From Kroppenstedtia sanguinis (GTDB lineage Bacteria; Bacillota; Bacilli; Thermoactinomycetales; DSM-45169): a stretch of DNA of 47,627 bases. Location of the stretch: positions 1-47,627 of the forward strand of contig NZ_JBNPXF010000028.1 in NCBI RefSeq assembly GCF_050433445.1, written 5' to 3'. The notes under the pieces are model-generated. The model saw only the letters and a program-made list of their open reading frames with translations. It ran no database searches and had not been told where the DNA came from. Of the stretch, positions 32,933 to 40,418 are shown piece by piece; within the stretch, counting starts at the first letter, position 1; each line of letters opens with the position of its first letter. Both the position numbers and the translations under genes were made by a program.

Positions 32933-33718
32933 ATGATCATCGCAGTGGATTGTGGACGCAGCTACGTCAAAGTGATCACGGAAGGGAAATCCTTTTTGTT
33001 CCCCAGCAAAGTGAGCGGTTGGCGTAAACGGAACTACCGCCAGGAGTTGCCGGGGGATTTGGAGATGGAGTATCAAGGGCGGAGATGGTTTGTAGGAAAA
33101 CTGGCGGAACGGGAAGGGGAGTTCACCCGTCAGGCGATGCAGGATTCCAAAGCGGTGGAAGAGACCTTGATCCTGACCTTGACGGCCCTTCATCAAGCCC
33201 ATGCCCGGGGCCGGATCACCTTGATCACAGGCTTGCCCATCGGAAATTTTACAGATGTGGAACAAAAAGCGATCAAGCGATTGCTCGAGGGGCCGCATCG
33301 GGTCACGGTAAACGGTGTGGAACGTTCCTTTTATGTGGAAAACGTATACAGTACGATTGAAGGGGGCGGCGCTTTTTTCTCAGCACCGCGAATGGGGTTG
33401 GTCCGGATCATCGACATCGGTGCCAAAACAACCAATTATGCCACCTTTCGGGATAAGGTGTTTATTGACCGGGAATCAGGAACACTCCCGGTCGGCTGGG
33501 AGACGGTTAAGGTTTCCAATATCAAAGAGATGGCGGATTTGATCGCCGGGACCCTCTCCAAAACCTGGAGTAGCCGGGATGTTGTCATGTTGGTGGGGGG
33601 GATGGCTCGCAAGCTGGAACCCTACATCCGAGAGCATTTTCATCATGCTTTCGCAGTAGAAGATCCTCAGATGGCCAATGTTCGGGGATACTATGAAATC
33701 GGCAGGGCTCTTCTCTGA
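32933..33718 (+). CDS. ParM/StbA-like actin-family ATPase
   Basis: The 261-residue protein carries actin-fold ATP-binding signatures: phosphate-1 IIAVDCGRSYVKV at the start, phosphate-2 IIDIGAKTTNYATF near the middle and the adenosine motif VMLVGGMARKL near the C-terminus. It is closest in style to plasmid-segregation actins (ParM, Alp7, AlfA) and not to MreB or FtsA; at 261 residues it is compact. ATG 32933 lies 6 nt behind GGGGGG. The stop codon overlaps the start of a small downstream gene (TGATG), a layout like parM-parR. No plasmid genes are nearby, so it appears chromosomal. Confidence 0.85.
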   Translation: MIIAVDCGRSYVKVITEGKSFLFPSKVSGWRKRNYRQELPGDLEMEYQGRRWFVGKLAEREGEFTRQAMQDSKAVEETLILTLTALHQAHARGRITLITGLPIGNFTDVEQKAIKRLLEGPHRVTVNGVERSFYVENVYSTIEGGGAFFSAPRMGLVRIIDIGAKTTNYATFRDKVFIDRESGTLPVGWETVKVSNIKEMADLIAGTLSKTWSSRDVVMLVGGMARKLEPYIREHFHHAFAVEDPQMANVRGYYEIGRALL

Positions 33719-33930
33719 TGGGTAAGAAAAAAGTTTATGGGGTGGTTTTTGATATGGCTGACCCCGTCGATTGCTCCCTTCTCGACCAAGTGGAAGAGAG
33801 CACGGAGGACTTCAGCCAATTGGTGAAATCCCTCCTCCGCAAATGGGCCCTTGATCGTGATTCATCATCAGGAGATGCCTCGGATGACGAGGGGGAAGCG
33901 ATTCGCAAGAGTGGGTTACCCTTCGGATGA
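33718..33930 (+). CDS. Small partner of the actin-like protein, possibly ParR-like
   Basis: The 70-residue protein starts on the G of TGATG that ends the actin-like gene, so translation is almost certainly coupled. The first 45 residues (YGVVFDMADPVDCSLLDQVE, then EDFSQLVKSLLRKWALDRD) look like one beta strand followed by two helices, which fits a ribbon-helix-helix DNA-binding fold. The rest is an acidic tail. ParR adaptors are RHH proteins that bind a centromere and the actin filament, so a ParR role is a reasonable but unproven inference. Confidence 0.7.
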   Translation: MGKKKVYGVVFDMADPVDCSLLDQVEESTEDFSQLVKSLLRKWALDRDSSSGDASDDEGEAIRKSGLPFG

Positions 33931-33933
33931 AAA

Positions 33934-33960
33934 AAGCCTCCCGGTTTTTTCGGGAGGCTT
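33934..33960. terminator. Bidirectional terminator
   Basis: AAGCCTCCCG / CGGGAGGCTT flanks a GTTTTTT loop between convergent genes. Confidence 0.85.
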
Positions 33961-33963
33961 CCG

Positions 33964-34608
33964 TTATTTGGTGACGGCTGCTTTTTCCTTCATACTCAAT
34001 ACCCGGAATCCTTTCTCTTCTAGGCACTGGCGAATAGGATCACCGTGGGGGGTGGGGCTGACCTTGAGCAAAATCCGGCGGGCGGCGGCATCGCCGGCAT
34101 CAAAGGTGACGACGCTGATAATATTTACATCAAAGGCACGTACCGCATCCAGAATCTGCTCTAATTCATGGGGGACGTCCATGACGACAGCCAGGAGAAA
34201 CCGGATTCCAGGCAGAGCATGTCCGTACGTATCGGCAAGGGCGGCTTCAATATCACTGATCTTCACAATCCCGAGAAAAGTGAAGCCATCATCGGAGACA
34301 ACGGGGACAAAGGGATGGCGGACGATGACCGGGAGCGTCTCCTCGAAATCATGACTAAGGGTGAGGGGGTTTATGGTGTGCAGGGCATCCTTCACTTTCA
34401 TATGGCGCCAGTCCCCCTCGGACTGTTCCAAGGCTGACTTCAGCAAATGGCCGTAGCCGGTGATGCCCAGAAAATATCCTTTTTCATCCACCACGGGGAT
34501 GGATTCCAAACCCCTTTCCGATAAAATGCGGACCAATTCCGAGGCTTCCGTCTCTGGGGTGACGGTGATGATGTCATCTTTTGGTGTGAGGCAGTTTCGG
34601 ATAAACAG
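33964..34608 (-). CDS. AcuB-like protein with two CBS domains and a C-terminal ACT-like domain, apparent CTG start
   Basis: The protein has 214 residues if it begins at CTG 34608 (FIRNCLTPKDDIITVTPETEAS), which follows GGGAG and restores the complete first CBS domain; the length equals that of Bacillus AcuB. The first frame-internal GTG or ATG-type start (34536) would cut into CBS1. CBS1 (SIPVVDEKGYFLGITGYGHLL), CBS2 (VPVVSDDGFTFLGIVKISDI) and a C-terminal ACT-like region (FDVNIISVVTFD, RRILLKV) can be read. Such proteins sense adenine nucleotides or amino acids. A link to acetoin metabolism exists for AcuB but is not supported by neighbours here. Confidence 0.8.
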   Translation of the reverse strand: MFIRNCLTPKDDIITVTPETEASELVRILSERGLESIPVVDEKGYFLGITGYGHLLKSALEQSEGDWRHMKVKDALHTINPLTLSHDFEETLPVIVRHPFVPVVSDDGFTFLGIVKISDIEAALADTYGHALPGIRFLLAVVMDVPHELEQILDAVRAFDVNIISVVTFDAGDAAARRILLKVSPTPHGDPIRQCLEEKGFRVLSMKEKAAVTK

Positions 34609-34743
34609 AAGAATTCACTCCCTTTTACGAAATAGAACCCTTCCAGTTTTATTCGTGATCAGCTTGGATTTCCCCTTTATCCGGGGATGTAATCTTTTGC
34701 CAAATCCAAGTCAACGGACGTCTTCATTTTTCACAACCTTTTG

Positions 34744-34773
34744 TTGACGGGAAGTCACTGGATTCATTAACAT
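34744..34773 (+). promoter_or_regulatory. Promoter of fadH
   Basis: TTGACG (34744-34749), 18 nt and TAACAT (34768-34773) lie upstream of fadH. The FadR-type box begins 12 nt after the -10. Confidence 0.55.
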
Positions 34774-34785
34774 GGAAATTGAAAA

Positions 34786-34803
34786 TGAATGAGCTCTCAT
34801 TCA
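34786..34803 (+). promoter_or_regulatory. FadR (YsiA)-type operator
   Basis: TGAATGAGCTCTCATTCA has two perfect 8-bp half-sites (TGAATGAG / CTCATTCA) around CT. This fits the Bacillus FadR consensus TGAATGAnTAnTCATTCA at all outer positions. Long-chain acyl-CoA would relieve repression of the downstream dienoyl-CoA reductase gene. A weaker inverted repeat (GAAATGA 34822-34828 / TCATTTC 34836-34842) follows. Confidence 0.8.
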
Positions 34804-34924
34804 AATAGGTGTGAAGTTCATGAAATGAGATGGGTTCATTTCCGCTTTCAAGGATCGGAAGAAAGTCGGATCTCGGATTCACTCTATTCGAACTGATCGA
34901 TGAAAAAAATGAGGAGTGTGGAAA

Positions 34925-35692
34925 ATGAAGGGGAAAAGGATCATCATCACCGGGGGAACCAGCGGGATGGGAAAAGCGATGGCCACCCGATTCTGCCGGG
35001 AGGGCGCTCATGTGGTGGTTACAGGCCGGGATCCGGAAAAGCTGGAGAGAACCAAGGAAGAATTCGCCGGGTTGGAAGGCCGTGTTCTTCCAGTCCAGAT
35101 GGATGTGCGTCAACGGGAACAGGTGGCGGAGACCGTGGCCAAGACCAAGGAAGCATTTGGCGGGATCGATGCTTTGGTTAACAATGCTGCCGGTAACTTT
35201 GTAGTTCCAGCGGAGGATCTCTCTCAGAATGGCTGGAATGCGGTCATCGACATCGTTCTCAACGGAACCTGGTACTGCACCCAAGCGGTGGCCAAGGAAT
35301 GGATTGAACAGGGACAGCCCGGTTCTATCATCAATATGGTGGCCACCTATGCATGGACGGGAGCGGCGGGGGTAGTCCACTCTGCCTCCGCCAAGGCCGG
35401 AGTATTGGCGATGAGTCGTTCTCTCGCGGTGGAGTGGGGTGACAAATACGGGATTCGCATCAATTGCATTGCTCCAGGGCCTGTGGAAAACACCGGGGGT
35501 GTCGATAAACTGATCCTCAATGAAACGATGCACAAGCATGTACTTCGCAGTGTTCCTCTCCACCGTTTTGGCAAACTGGAGGAGATTGCCGGAGTGGCGG
35601 CCTTCCTTCTTTCTCCTGATGCTGGTTATATCAATGGAGAATGTATCACTATGGACGGCGGGCAATGGATGAATGGGGCGCGCTTTCTGTGA
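34925..35692 (+). CDS. fadH: 2,4-dienoyl-CoA reductase-like short-chain dehydrogenase
   Basis: The 255-residue SDR has the NADP(H) motif ITGGTSGMGKAMA (residues 8-20), NNAAGNF, and the active-site stretch HSASAKAGVLAMSRSLAVEWG, in which the usual catalytic Tyr is replaced. That is the hallmark of 2,4-dienoyl-CoA reductases (YkuF/DECR branch) and distinguishes it from beta-ketoacyl reductases. It reduces dienoyl-CoA intermediates in the breakdown of unsaturated fatty acids. ATG 34925 follows GAGGAG by 8 nt. Regulation by a FadR-type repressor is supported by the operator at 34786-34803. Confidence 0.9.
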   Translation: MKGKRIIITGGTSGMGKAMATRFCREGAHVVVTGRDPEKLERTKEEFAGLEGRVLPVQMDVRQREQVAETVAKTKEAFGGIDALVNNAAGNFVVPAEDLSQNGWNAVIDIVLNGTWYCTQAVAKEWIEQGQPGSIINMVATYAWTGAAGVVHSASAKAGVLAMSRSLAVEWGDKYGIRINCIAPGPVENTGGVDKLILNETMHKHVLRSVPLHRFGKLEEIAGVAAFLLSPDAGYINGECITMDGGQWMNGARFL

Positions 35693-35717
35693 AGAAAAGA
35701 TCGCTCGCGTGAACAGG

Positions 35718-35749
35718 CCAGCCTCTTGTGAGGCTGGTTCTCCGTTTTT
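35718..35749 (+). terminator. Terminator of fadH
   Basis: CCAGCCTC / GAGGCTGG with a 4-nt loop is followed by TTCTCCGTTTTT. Confidence 0.75.
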
Positions 35750-35762
35750 ATTTCGCGAACAA

Positions 35763-35792
35763 AAAACGCCGGAATCAGATACCCGGCGTTTT
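35763..35792 (-). terminator. Terminator of tRNA-Sec
   Basis: On the minus strand AAAACGCCGG pairs with CCGGCGTTTT and ends in a T-run, starting 13 nt after the tRNA. Confidence 0.8.
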
Positions 35793-35804
35793 GCTTTTAT
35801 GAGT

Positions 35805-35901
35805 TGGCGGGAACGTGTGGGAATCGAACCCACCGGAGACGTCACGCGCCTCCCGCACGGTTTTGAAGACCGGGGGGGACACCAGTGCCCCATCCGCTCC
35901 C
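35805..35901 (-). tRNA. selC: tRNA-Sec (anticodon TCA)
   Basis: The 97-nt RNA (including encoded CCA at 35807-35805) begins GGGAGCGG and ends CGTTCCCG CCA. It has the long acceptor arm, the extended D stem (GGGGCACTGGTGTCCCC), the anticodon loop CTTCAAA with TCA (complement of 35864-35866), a long variable arm (GCGGGAGGCGCGTGACGTCTC) and T arm GTGGGTTCGATTCCCAC. It decodes UGA as selenocysteine together with SelB at 29602-31521. It is transcribed alone between fadH and a membrane protein gene. Confidence 0.95.
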
Positions 35902-36081
35902 ACAGTTTCGGATATTATCTTATCATACTGGGGAGGATGGAGGCAGAGTTTTCATCAATTCAATGGAATGGACCTCGGCGGCACAATGAAACATACCCTT
36001 TTTAAGGGAAGTTGGATATAATGAGGGTGGCTTTGACAAGAGAGAGGGAGATGGATCTGGGAAGTGAGGGGGGTGATTTTT

Positions 36082-36996
36082 TTGCAACGGATCGGGGTCT
36101 GTGCAATACTTTTGTTTTTCTTTTTTTTCGTTTCCATGTCCGGTTTGAGCGCGGCGGAAAGCGAAGATTCGAGGCTATCTATACATACAGAACATCAGGT
36201 GCTCATCGCACCCCAAAAGGAGGAAAAATGGATTGGCGTACTGGAGAGGGAAGTGCTAGGGGTCCAGGTGCGGGCCAAATTGGTTACTGATGGGAAGGCC
36301 CAGGGCATTTGGAAGTTTAGCTATGCCTATCCCGAAAAGGTTCGCTTGTCCGAGGGGAGTGTCAAAACCGTCGTCCGCAGGGGGAATTTGGAGTCGAAAA
36401 CCGGATCGGTTCAACTCCCGATCACTCGGCCCAATCCTTATCGGATCACGGTCCGTTTTGAGGGCCTAGTGGATGGGAAGCCGGTGACAACCAGTCAATT
36501 CTATTCTTTTGATATTCCCCGGATTCAGCAAAAAGCGGACAAACTGGGAAAAGACGACTCCACTGTAGTCCAGGCTCAGATGACTGGCAGGAAAGTGGAG
36601 GGACATTGGATGATGGCCGTAGCCCGGCCGGATAGTGAGATTTTGTATGTACATGAAGGAAAAAAACCTCGATTGCAGGTACAGTTGCCGCCGGGAGAGT
36701 ATATCCTGAAGACCGTCTTTTACGGGAATGTGGATGGTCTTCGGATGGGCATGCAAGAGAGCAAAACCTTGAAAGTGAAGGAAAAGGATAGCAGTACCTA
36801 TGTGATTCCTGGTAAAAACAATGAGCTTCGCACTTATGATCAGGCGATCCGTGCGATCAAAGGTATGCACCAGAGCGGCCGTCTGGCGGAGTCGGATCAA
36901 ACCTATTCCGTCAAAGCGAAAGCATACAGCGGAGGGGTCTCCGTCCTGCTCGTCCTGCTTGGTCTGATGGTATACCGAAAAAAGAAGATGAGCTGA
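36082..36996 (+). CDS. Exported protein with C-terminal membrane anchor, unknown function
   Basis: The 304-residue protein starts with a signal peptide (ILLFFFFFVSMSGLSA) and ends with a single membrane helix plus basic stop (GVSVLLVLLGLMVYRKKKMS), so most of it should face outward. The body is beta-rich, with patterns such as WKFSYAYPEKVRLSEG, NPYRITVRFEGLVDGKPV and PPGEYILKTVFYGNVDG that look like repeated Ig-like or surface-adhesion sandwiches. TTG 36082 lies 6 nt after GAGGGGGGTG; GTG 36064 and 36073 are alternatives. I cannot name a family. It is monocistronic. Confidence 0.7.
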   Translation: MQRIGVCAILLFFFFFVSMSGLSAAESEDSRLSIHTEHQVLIAPQKEEKWIGVLEREVLGVQVRAKLVTDGKAQGIWKFSYAYPEKVRLSEGSVKTVVRRGNLESKTGSVQLPITRPNPYRITVRFEGLVDGKPVTTSQFYSFDIPRIQQKADKLGKDDSTVVQAQMTGRKVEGHWMMAVARPDSEILYVHEGKKPRLQVQLPPGEYILKTVFYGNVDGLRMGMQESKTLKVKEKDSSTYVIPGKNNELRTYDQAIRAIKGMHQSGRLAESDQTYSVKAKAYSGGVSVLLVLLGLMVYRKKKMS

Positions 36997-37007
36997 TCCA
37001 TCATGAA

Positions 37008-37037
37008 GAAGCCGCCATCCAGTTGGATGGCGGCTTC
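37008..37037. terminator. Bidirectional terminator
   Basis: GAAGCCGCCATCCA / TGGATGGCGGCTTC is a perfect 14-bp stem between convergent genes. Confidence 0.8.
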
Positions 37038-37054
37038 TTGTAGGTTGAATTGGA

Positions 37055-37357
37055 TCAACGGATGAAGGAGCCGATGATGGGATAGTCGAACCGGCGGCCT
37101 TGCAAGGCGCGGATGATGCCAATGATCGGGCCGATGAAACCGATCAATACGAAAATGATCAAAAATGGAATCCCGATCAAAATAAAGGAGAGGAGGTAGG
37201 AGATAGAGACTAACAACCAGATTGCAAAGTGGAACACCAGAGCTTGTAGCGACAGGCGTTTCAAATCCTCTTCCTTGGTCAGTAACCAGACGATAAGCGG
37301 TACCAACACGGGTGCAAACCAAGTGCTGGCATGAACAAGAATCTTGATAATCTTCAA
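37055..37357 (-). CDS. DUF4870-type small membrane protein
   Basis: The 100-residue protein has three hydrophobic segments: HASTWFAPVLVPLIVWLLT, then HFAIWLLVSISYLLSFI after the motif RLSLQALVFH, and a long GIPFLIIFVLIGFIGPIIGII. The central QALxFH motif and overall length fit DUF4870 proteins. The function is unknown. ATG 37357 follows AAGGAGG. Confidence 0.82.
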   Translation of the reverse strand: MKIIKILVHASTWFAPVLVPLIVWLLTKEEDLKRLSLQALVFHFAIWLLVSISYLLSFILIGIPFLIIFVLIGFIGPIIGIIRALQGRRFDYPIIGSFIR

Positions 37358-37414
37358 CGAGATTCCTCCTTGAAAAACTTAAACGATGACTCTTCCTATC
37401 ATACAAAAAACGAT

Positions 37415-37624
37415 TTACAGATTCCACAGGAAGCTATGGTTGGGATTCCGCAAGCGCTCGGCGGACTCGTTGATCCGCCAGCCGCGTGGTTTCCGGTAGA
37501 CGATAACGGGGAGAGCTTCAGAATCCAGTCCCGGGCTGTGGATCACACGGGATGCCAGTTCTTTTTGTAGGAGGAATGCTTCTCTGACATCCAAGTTCCA
37601 TGGATGTTGTATCATCGGTTCCAT
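37415..37624 (-). pseudogene. Endonuclease V (nfi) remnant
   Basis: A 69-codon frame starts HPWNLDVREAFLLQKELASRVI-like, matching the N-terminal helix of endonuclease V, which nicks DNA at deaminated bases. After residue 30 the catalytic core (GVD, FRE, DGxG motifs) is missing. The end (PRGWRINESAERLRNP) faintly resembles the family's C-terminal YRLPEPTRLA segment, as if an internal deletion joined both ends. About 210 codons of a normal gene are therefore replaced by 69. The rest of 37358-37728 contains only the ribosome binding site of the ger operon. Confidence 0.5.
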
Positions 37625-37728
37625 AGTTTATTCCCCTTGTGAATTTTAAATGGTAGTGGATGCATGTATTTTCTCTGTCTGGAACAAATTAACACACAGT
37701 ACAGTGTTTCTGGAAGGGGTACGTCTTT

Positions 37729-39315
37729 ATGTCGATCTTTCGCAGGTTTCGCAGGCGAAAAAAACAAAAAACAGGGGTTGTTTCCCAGGGGATCGACAGC
37801 CAGGAGGAGAGTTTGAATACCTCGCTACATGCCGACTTCGAAAAAAATCGGCGTATTTTTCATGATCTGTTCACCGATTGCTATGATGTGATCTTCCACC
37901 CCTTTCGGGTCGGCGGCAAGGTTCAGGCGGAACTGATTTATATCCAAAACCTGTCCAATGTGGAGGAACTGAATGAGAATGTATTATCTCCTTTGATGCT
38001 GGAGATGACGAGTCCCAGGGACATTGAGACAGTTCTGCAAGATAGGCTTCCCGTCTCCTCAGCCAAACGGGTGAACACCTTCTCCGATTGTACTCGGGCG
38101 CTGACGACGGGGAATCCGATTCTGTTGATCAAAGGTGCTGACTGGGCTCTCGATCTGGGTATCCACAAATGGGAAAAGCGGGCGATCGACGAACCGGAAA
38201 ATGAACCGGTGATCCGGGGGCCAAAAGAAGGATTTATCGAATCCCTGCAGACCAATACTTCCCTCTTGCGGCGTCGGATTCGCAGCCCCCAGCTGAAGTT
38301 GAAATCCCTTCATCTCGGTCGTTACACCGATACGGAAGTAGTGGTTGCTTATATCGAAGGAATCGTCAATCCGGACATTCTCGCTGAAGTGAACCGACGT
38401 TTGGAGCGGATCGATATCGACGGGTTGATGGACAGTGGATATATCGAAGAGTTGATCGAAGATCATCCCTTTTCGCCCTTTCCCCAGGTTTTCACGACGG
38501 AAAAAACCGATGCCGCCGCCGCTGGTCTGTTGCAGGGACGGATCGCCATCCTGGTGGACGGCTCCCCAGAGGTGTTGCTGGTCCCGGTCACCCTTCCCGG
38601 TATGCTACAAGCTGCGGAGGATTACTATAATCGCTACATACCCACCACGCTCATCCGGTGGCTCCGTTATCTGTTCTTTGTCGTTTCGATCTCCCTGCCC
38701 TCTTTTTATGTGGCAATGACCACTTTTCACCAGGAGGGGATTCCGACGGAGCAACTGATCAGCTTTGCTGCTGCCCGGGAGAGAATACCCGTCCCCAGTC
38801 TCGTGGAGGCTTTGATCATGGAGTTTGCTTTTGAAGCGCTCCGGGAAGCAGGATTGCGCCTGCCACGCATCGTCGGTTCCGCTGTGACCATCGTGGGTGC
38901 ACTGGTGATCGGGGAGGCGGCGGTCTCCGCAGGGCTTGTCTCCGCCCCAATGGTGATCGTGGTAGCCACCACGGGAATCGCTTCCTTTACCGTCCCCCGT
39001 TATGCCCTAGGGCTGCCGATGCGGTTTCTCCGCTTTCCGTTGCTGATCGTGTCTGGAACGCTCGGCATGGTCGGGATGATTCTCGGATTGATCACCATCG
39101 TGGTTCACCTGTGCACGCTGCGTTCTTTTGGTGTGCCTTATCTGTCTCCCGTGGCACCGTACAAAAGGAAGAGTATCAAGGATGTCCTGTGGCGGGCTCC
39201 TTGGTGGAAAATGAACTGGCGACCCCAGGAGTTTCACACGCCGAATAGCCGAAGAAAGTCTCCAGCTCTAAAACCGGGTCCCGGCAGGGGAGGCGAAGGA
39301 GGCAATTCCAGATGA
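37729..39315 (+). CDS. Spore germination receptor A subunit (GerAA/GerKA family)
   Basis: The 528-residue protein has a hydrophilic N-terminal domain (residues 1-290), including GRIAILVDGSPEVLLVPVTL at its end, and then 4-5 membrane segments (RWLRYLFFVVSISLPSFYVA, SAVTIVGALVIGEAAVSAGL, MVGMILGLITIVVHLC). This is the GerAA family layout. The A subunit sits in the inner spore membrane, senses germinants and forms part of the ion-channel complex. ATG 37729 follows GGAAGGGG. The stop overlaps the B-subunit gene by four bases. The C-terminal tail is basic and Pro-rich. Confidence 0.93.
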   Translation: MSIFRRFRRRKKQKTGVVSQGIDSQEESLNTSLHADFEKNRRIFHDLFTDCYDVIFHPFRVGGKVQAELIYIQNLSNVEELNENVLSPLMLEMTSPRDIETVLQDRLPVSSAKRVNTFSDCTRALTTGNPILLIKGADWALDLGIHKWEKRAIDEPENEPVIRGPKEGFIESLQTNTSLLRRRIRSPQLKLKSLHLGRYTDTEVVVAYIEGIVNPDILAEVNRRLERIDIDGLMDSGYIEELIEDHPFSPFPQVFTTEKTDAAAAGLLQGRIAILVDGSPEVLLVPVTLPGMLQAAEDYYNRYIPTTLIRWLRYLFFVVSISLPSFYVAMTTFHQEGIPTEQLISFAAARERIPVPSLVEALIMEFAFEALREAGLRLPRIVGSAVTIVGALVIGEAAVSAGLVSAPMVIVVATTGIASFTVPRYALGLPMRFLRFPLLIVSGTLGMVGMILGLITIVVHLCTLRSFGVPYLSPVAPYKRKSIKDVLWRAPWWKMNWRPQEFHTPNSRRKSPALKPGPGRGGEGGNSR

Positions 39316-40418
39316 TCGAGAAGGGACGCATCACTTCCGGCCAGATGGCCCTGATGATATTTGTAACCGTCGGTACGACGGGGGCACTCATTTCCTCCAA
39401 TGCGACGGGAGTGTATGCCGGGCGGGACCTGTGGATTTCCGTTTTATGGGCCTCCCTGTACGGGTTTGTCGCAGTCGGGTTGGCGATCCGCCTTCATCGC
39501 ATCTATCCGGGGGAAAACATCATCCAATACAGCCCACGCATACTGGGTTTCCTGCCAGGAAAAGTAATGGGATTTATTTACCTGTTTTCCTATCTGTTTT
39601 TAGTGGCAATTACTTTGCGGGCATACAGCGAATTTGTCAAAGCGATCTTTCTCCCGCAAACCCCGCTGGAGGTGATCATCGGGAGCATGATGCTCGTAGC
39701 CGCCTTTGCCGTGAAGGGCGGGGTGGAAGTGATTGCCCGTGTAACCCAGGTGTTGATTCCGCCGGCATTAATTGTTTACTTGGCTACCATACTCTTGACG
39801 ATACAGTCCTGGGATGTGCAACAACTGTTTCCCATCCTGGAAAATGGGATCGCTCCTTCCTTGAAAGGGAGTATGGTGACCGGCATCTGGTTCAGTGAAT
39901 TTTTCACGATCACATTTCTCCTCCCATTTGTAGCCGATCGCTCCAAGGAAGTGCGGCGAAGCATGATGTCTGTGATCAGTGTGATGTTGATGTTAATCTA
40001 TATCAATCTGATCTGTCTATTCGTGTTTGGCATAGAGTATCTGGTGATGCTCTACCCACTGTTTGAAGCGACCCGCTATATCAGCTATGCCCAGTTCTTC
40101 GAACATTTGGATGCAGTAATGTTGATGCTGTGGATGCCTGGCATCTTTATCAAAGTGTGCCTGATTCATTACGTGGTGGTGCTGGGAACATCCCAGTGGC
40201 TGAACCTGCGTGATTACCGCCCCTTCTCGCTCCCACTGGCTTTTCTGGCGGCAGGACTCAGTCTCTGGGTGGTTCCCTCCTCCCAGGAGCTGTTCAGAGC
40301 CACCTCCACAGTCTACTCCTTGTATTTCCCAGGAACATATGTCCTGCTCCCTCTGTTGTTATGGTTGATTGCGAAATGGCGGAACCGGGGTTTACGAAAG
40401 AGGGTGGTAGCCCAGTGA
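39312..40418 (+). CDS. Spore germination receptor B subunit (GerAB, APC-like permease)
   Basis: The 368-residue polytopic protein begins with the typical ITSGQMALMIFVTVGTTGAL and contains about ten membrane helices of the APC amino-acid permease fold, with GDxL-type turns replaced by GRDLWISVLWAS. B subunits bind amino-acid or sugar germinants. The gene overlaps both the A and the C genes by four bases, which indicates translational coupling in one forespore-expressed operon. The germinant cannot be inferred from sequence. Confidence 0.92.
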   Translation: MIEKGRITSGQMALMIFVTVGTTGALISSNATGVYAGRDLWISVLWASLYGFVAVGLAIRLHRIYPGENIIQYSPRILGFLPGKVMGFIYLFSYLFLVAITLRAYSEFVKAIFLPQTPLEVIIGSMMLVAAFAVKGGVEVIARVTQVLIPPALIVYLATILLTIQSWDVQQLFPILENGIAPSLKGSMVTGIWFSEFFTITFLLPFVADRSKEVRRSMMSVISVMLMLIYINLICLFVFGIEYLVMLYPLFEATRYISYAQFFEHLDAVMLMLWMPGIFIKVCLIHYVVVLGTSQWLNLRDYRPFSLPLAFLAAGLSLWVVPSSQELFRATSTVYSLYFPGTYVLLPLLLWLIAKWRNRGLRKRVVAQ

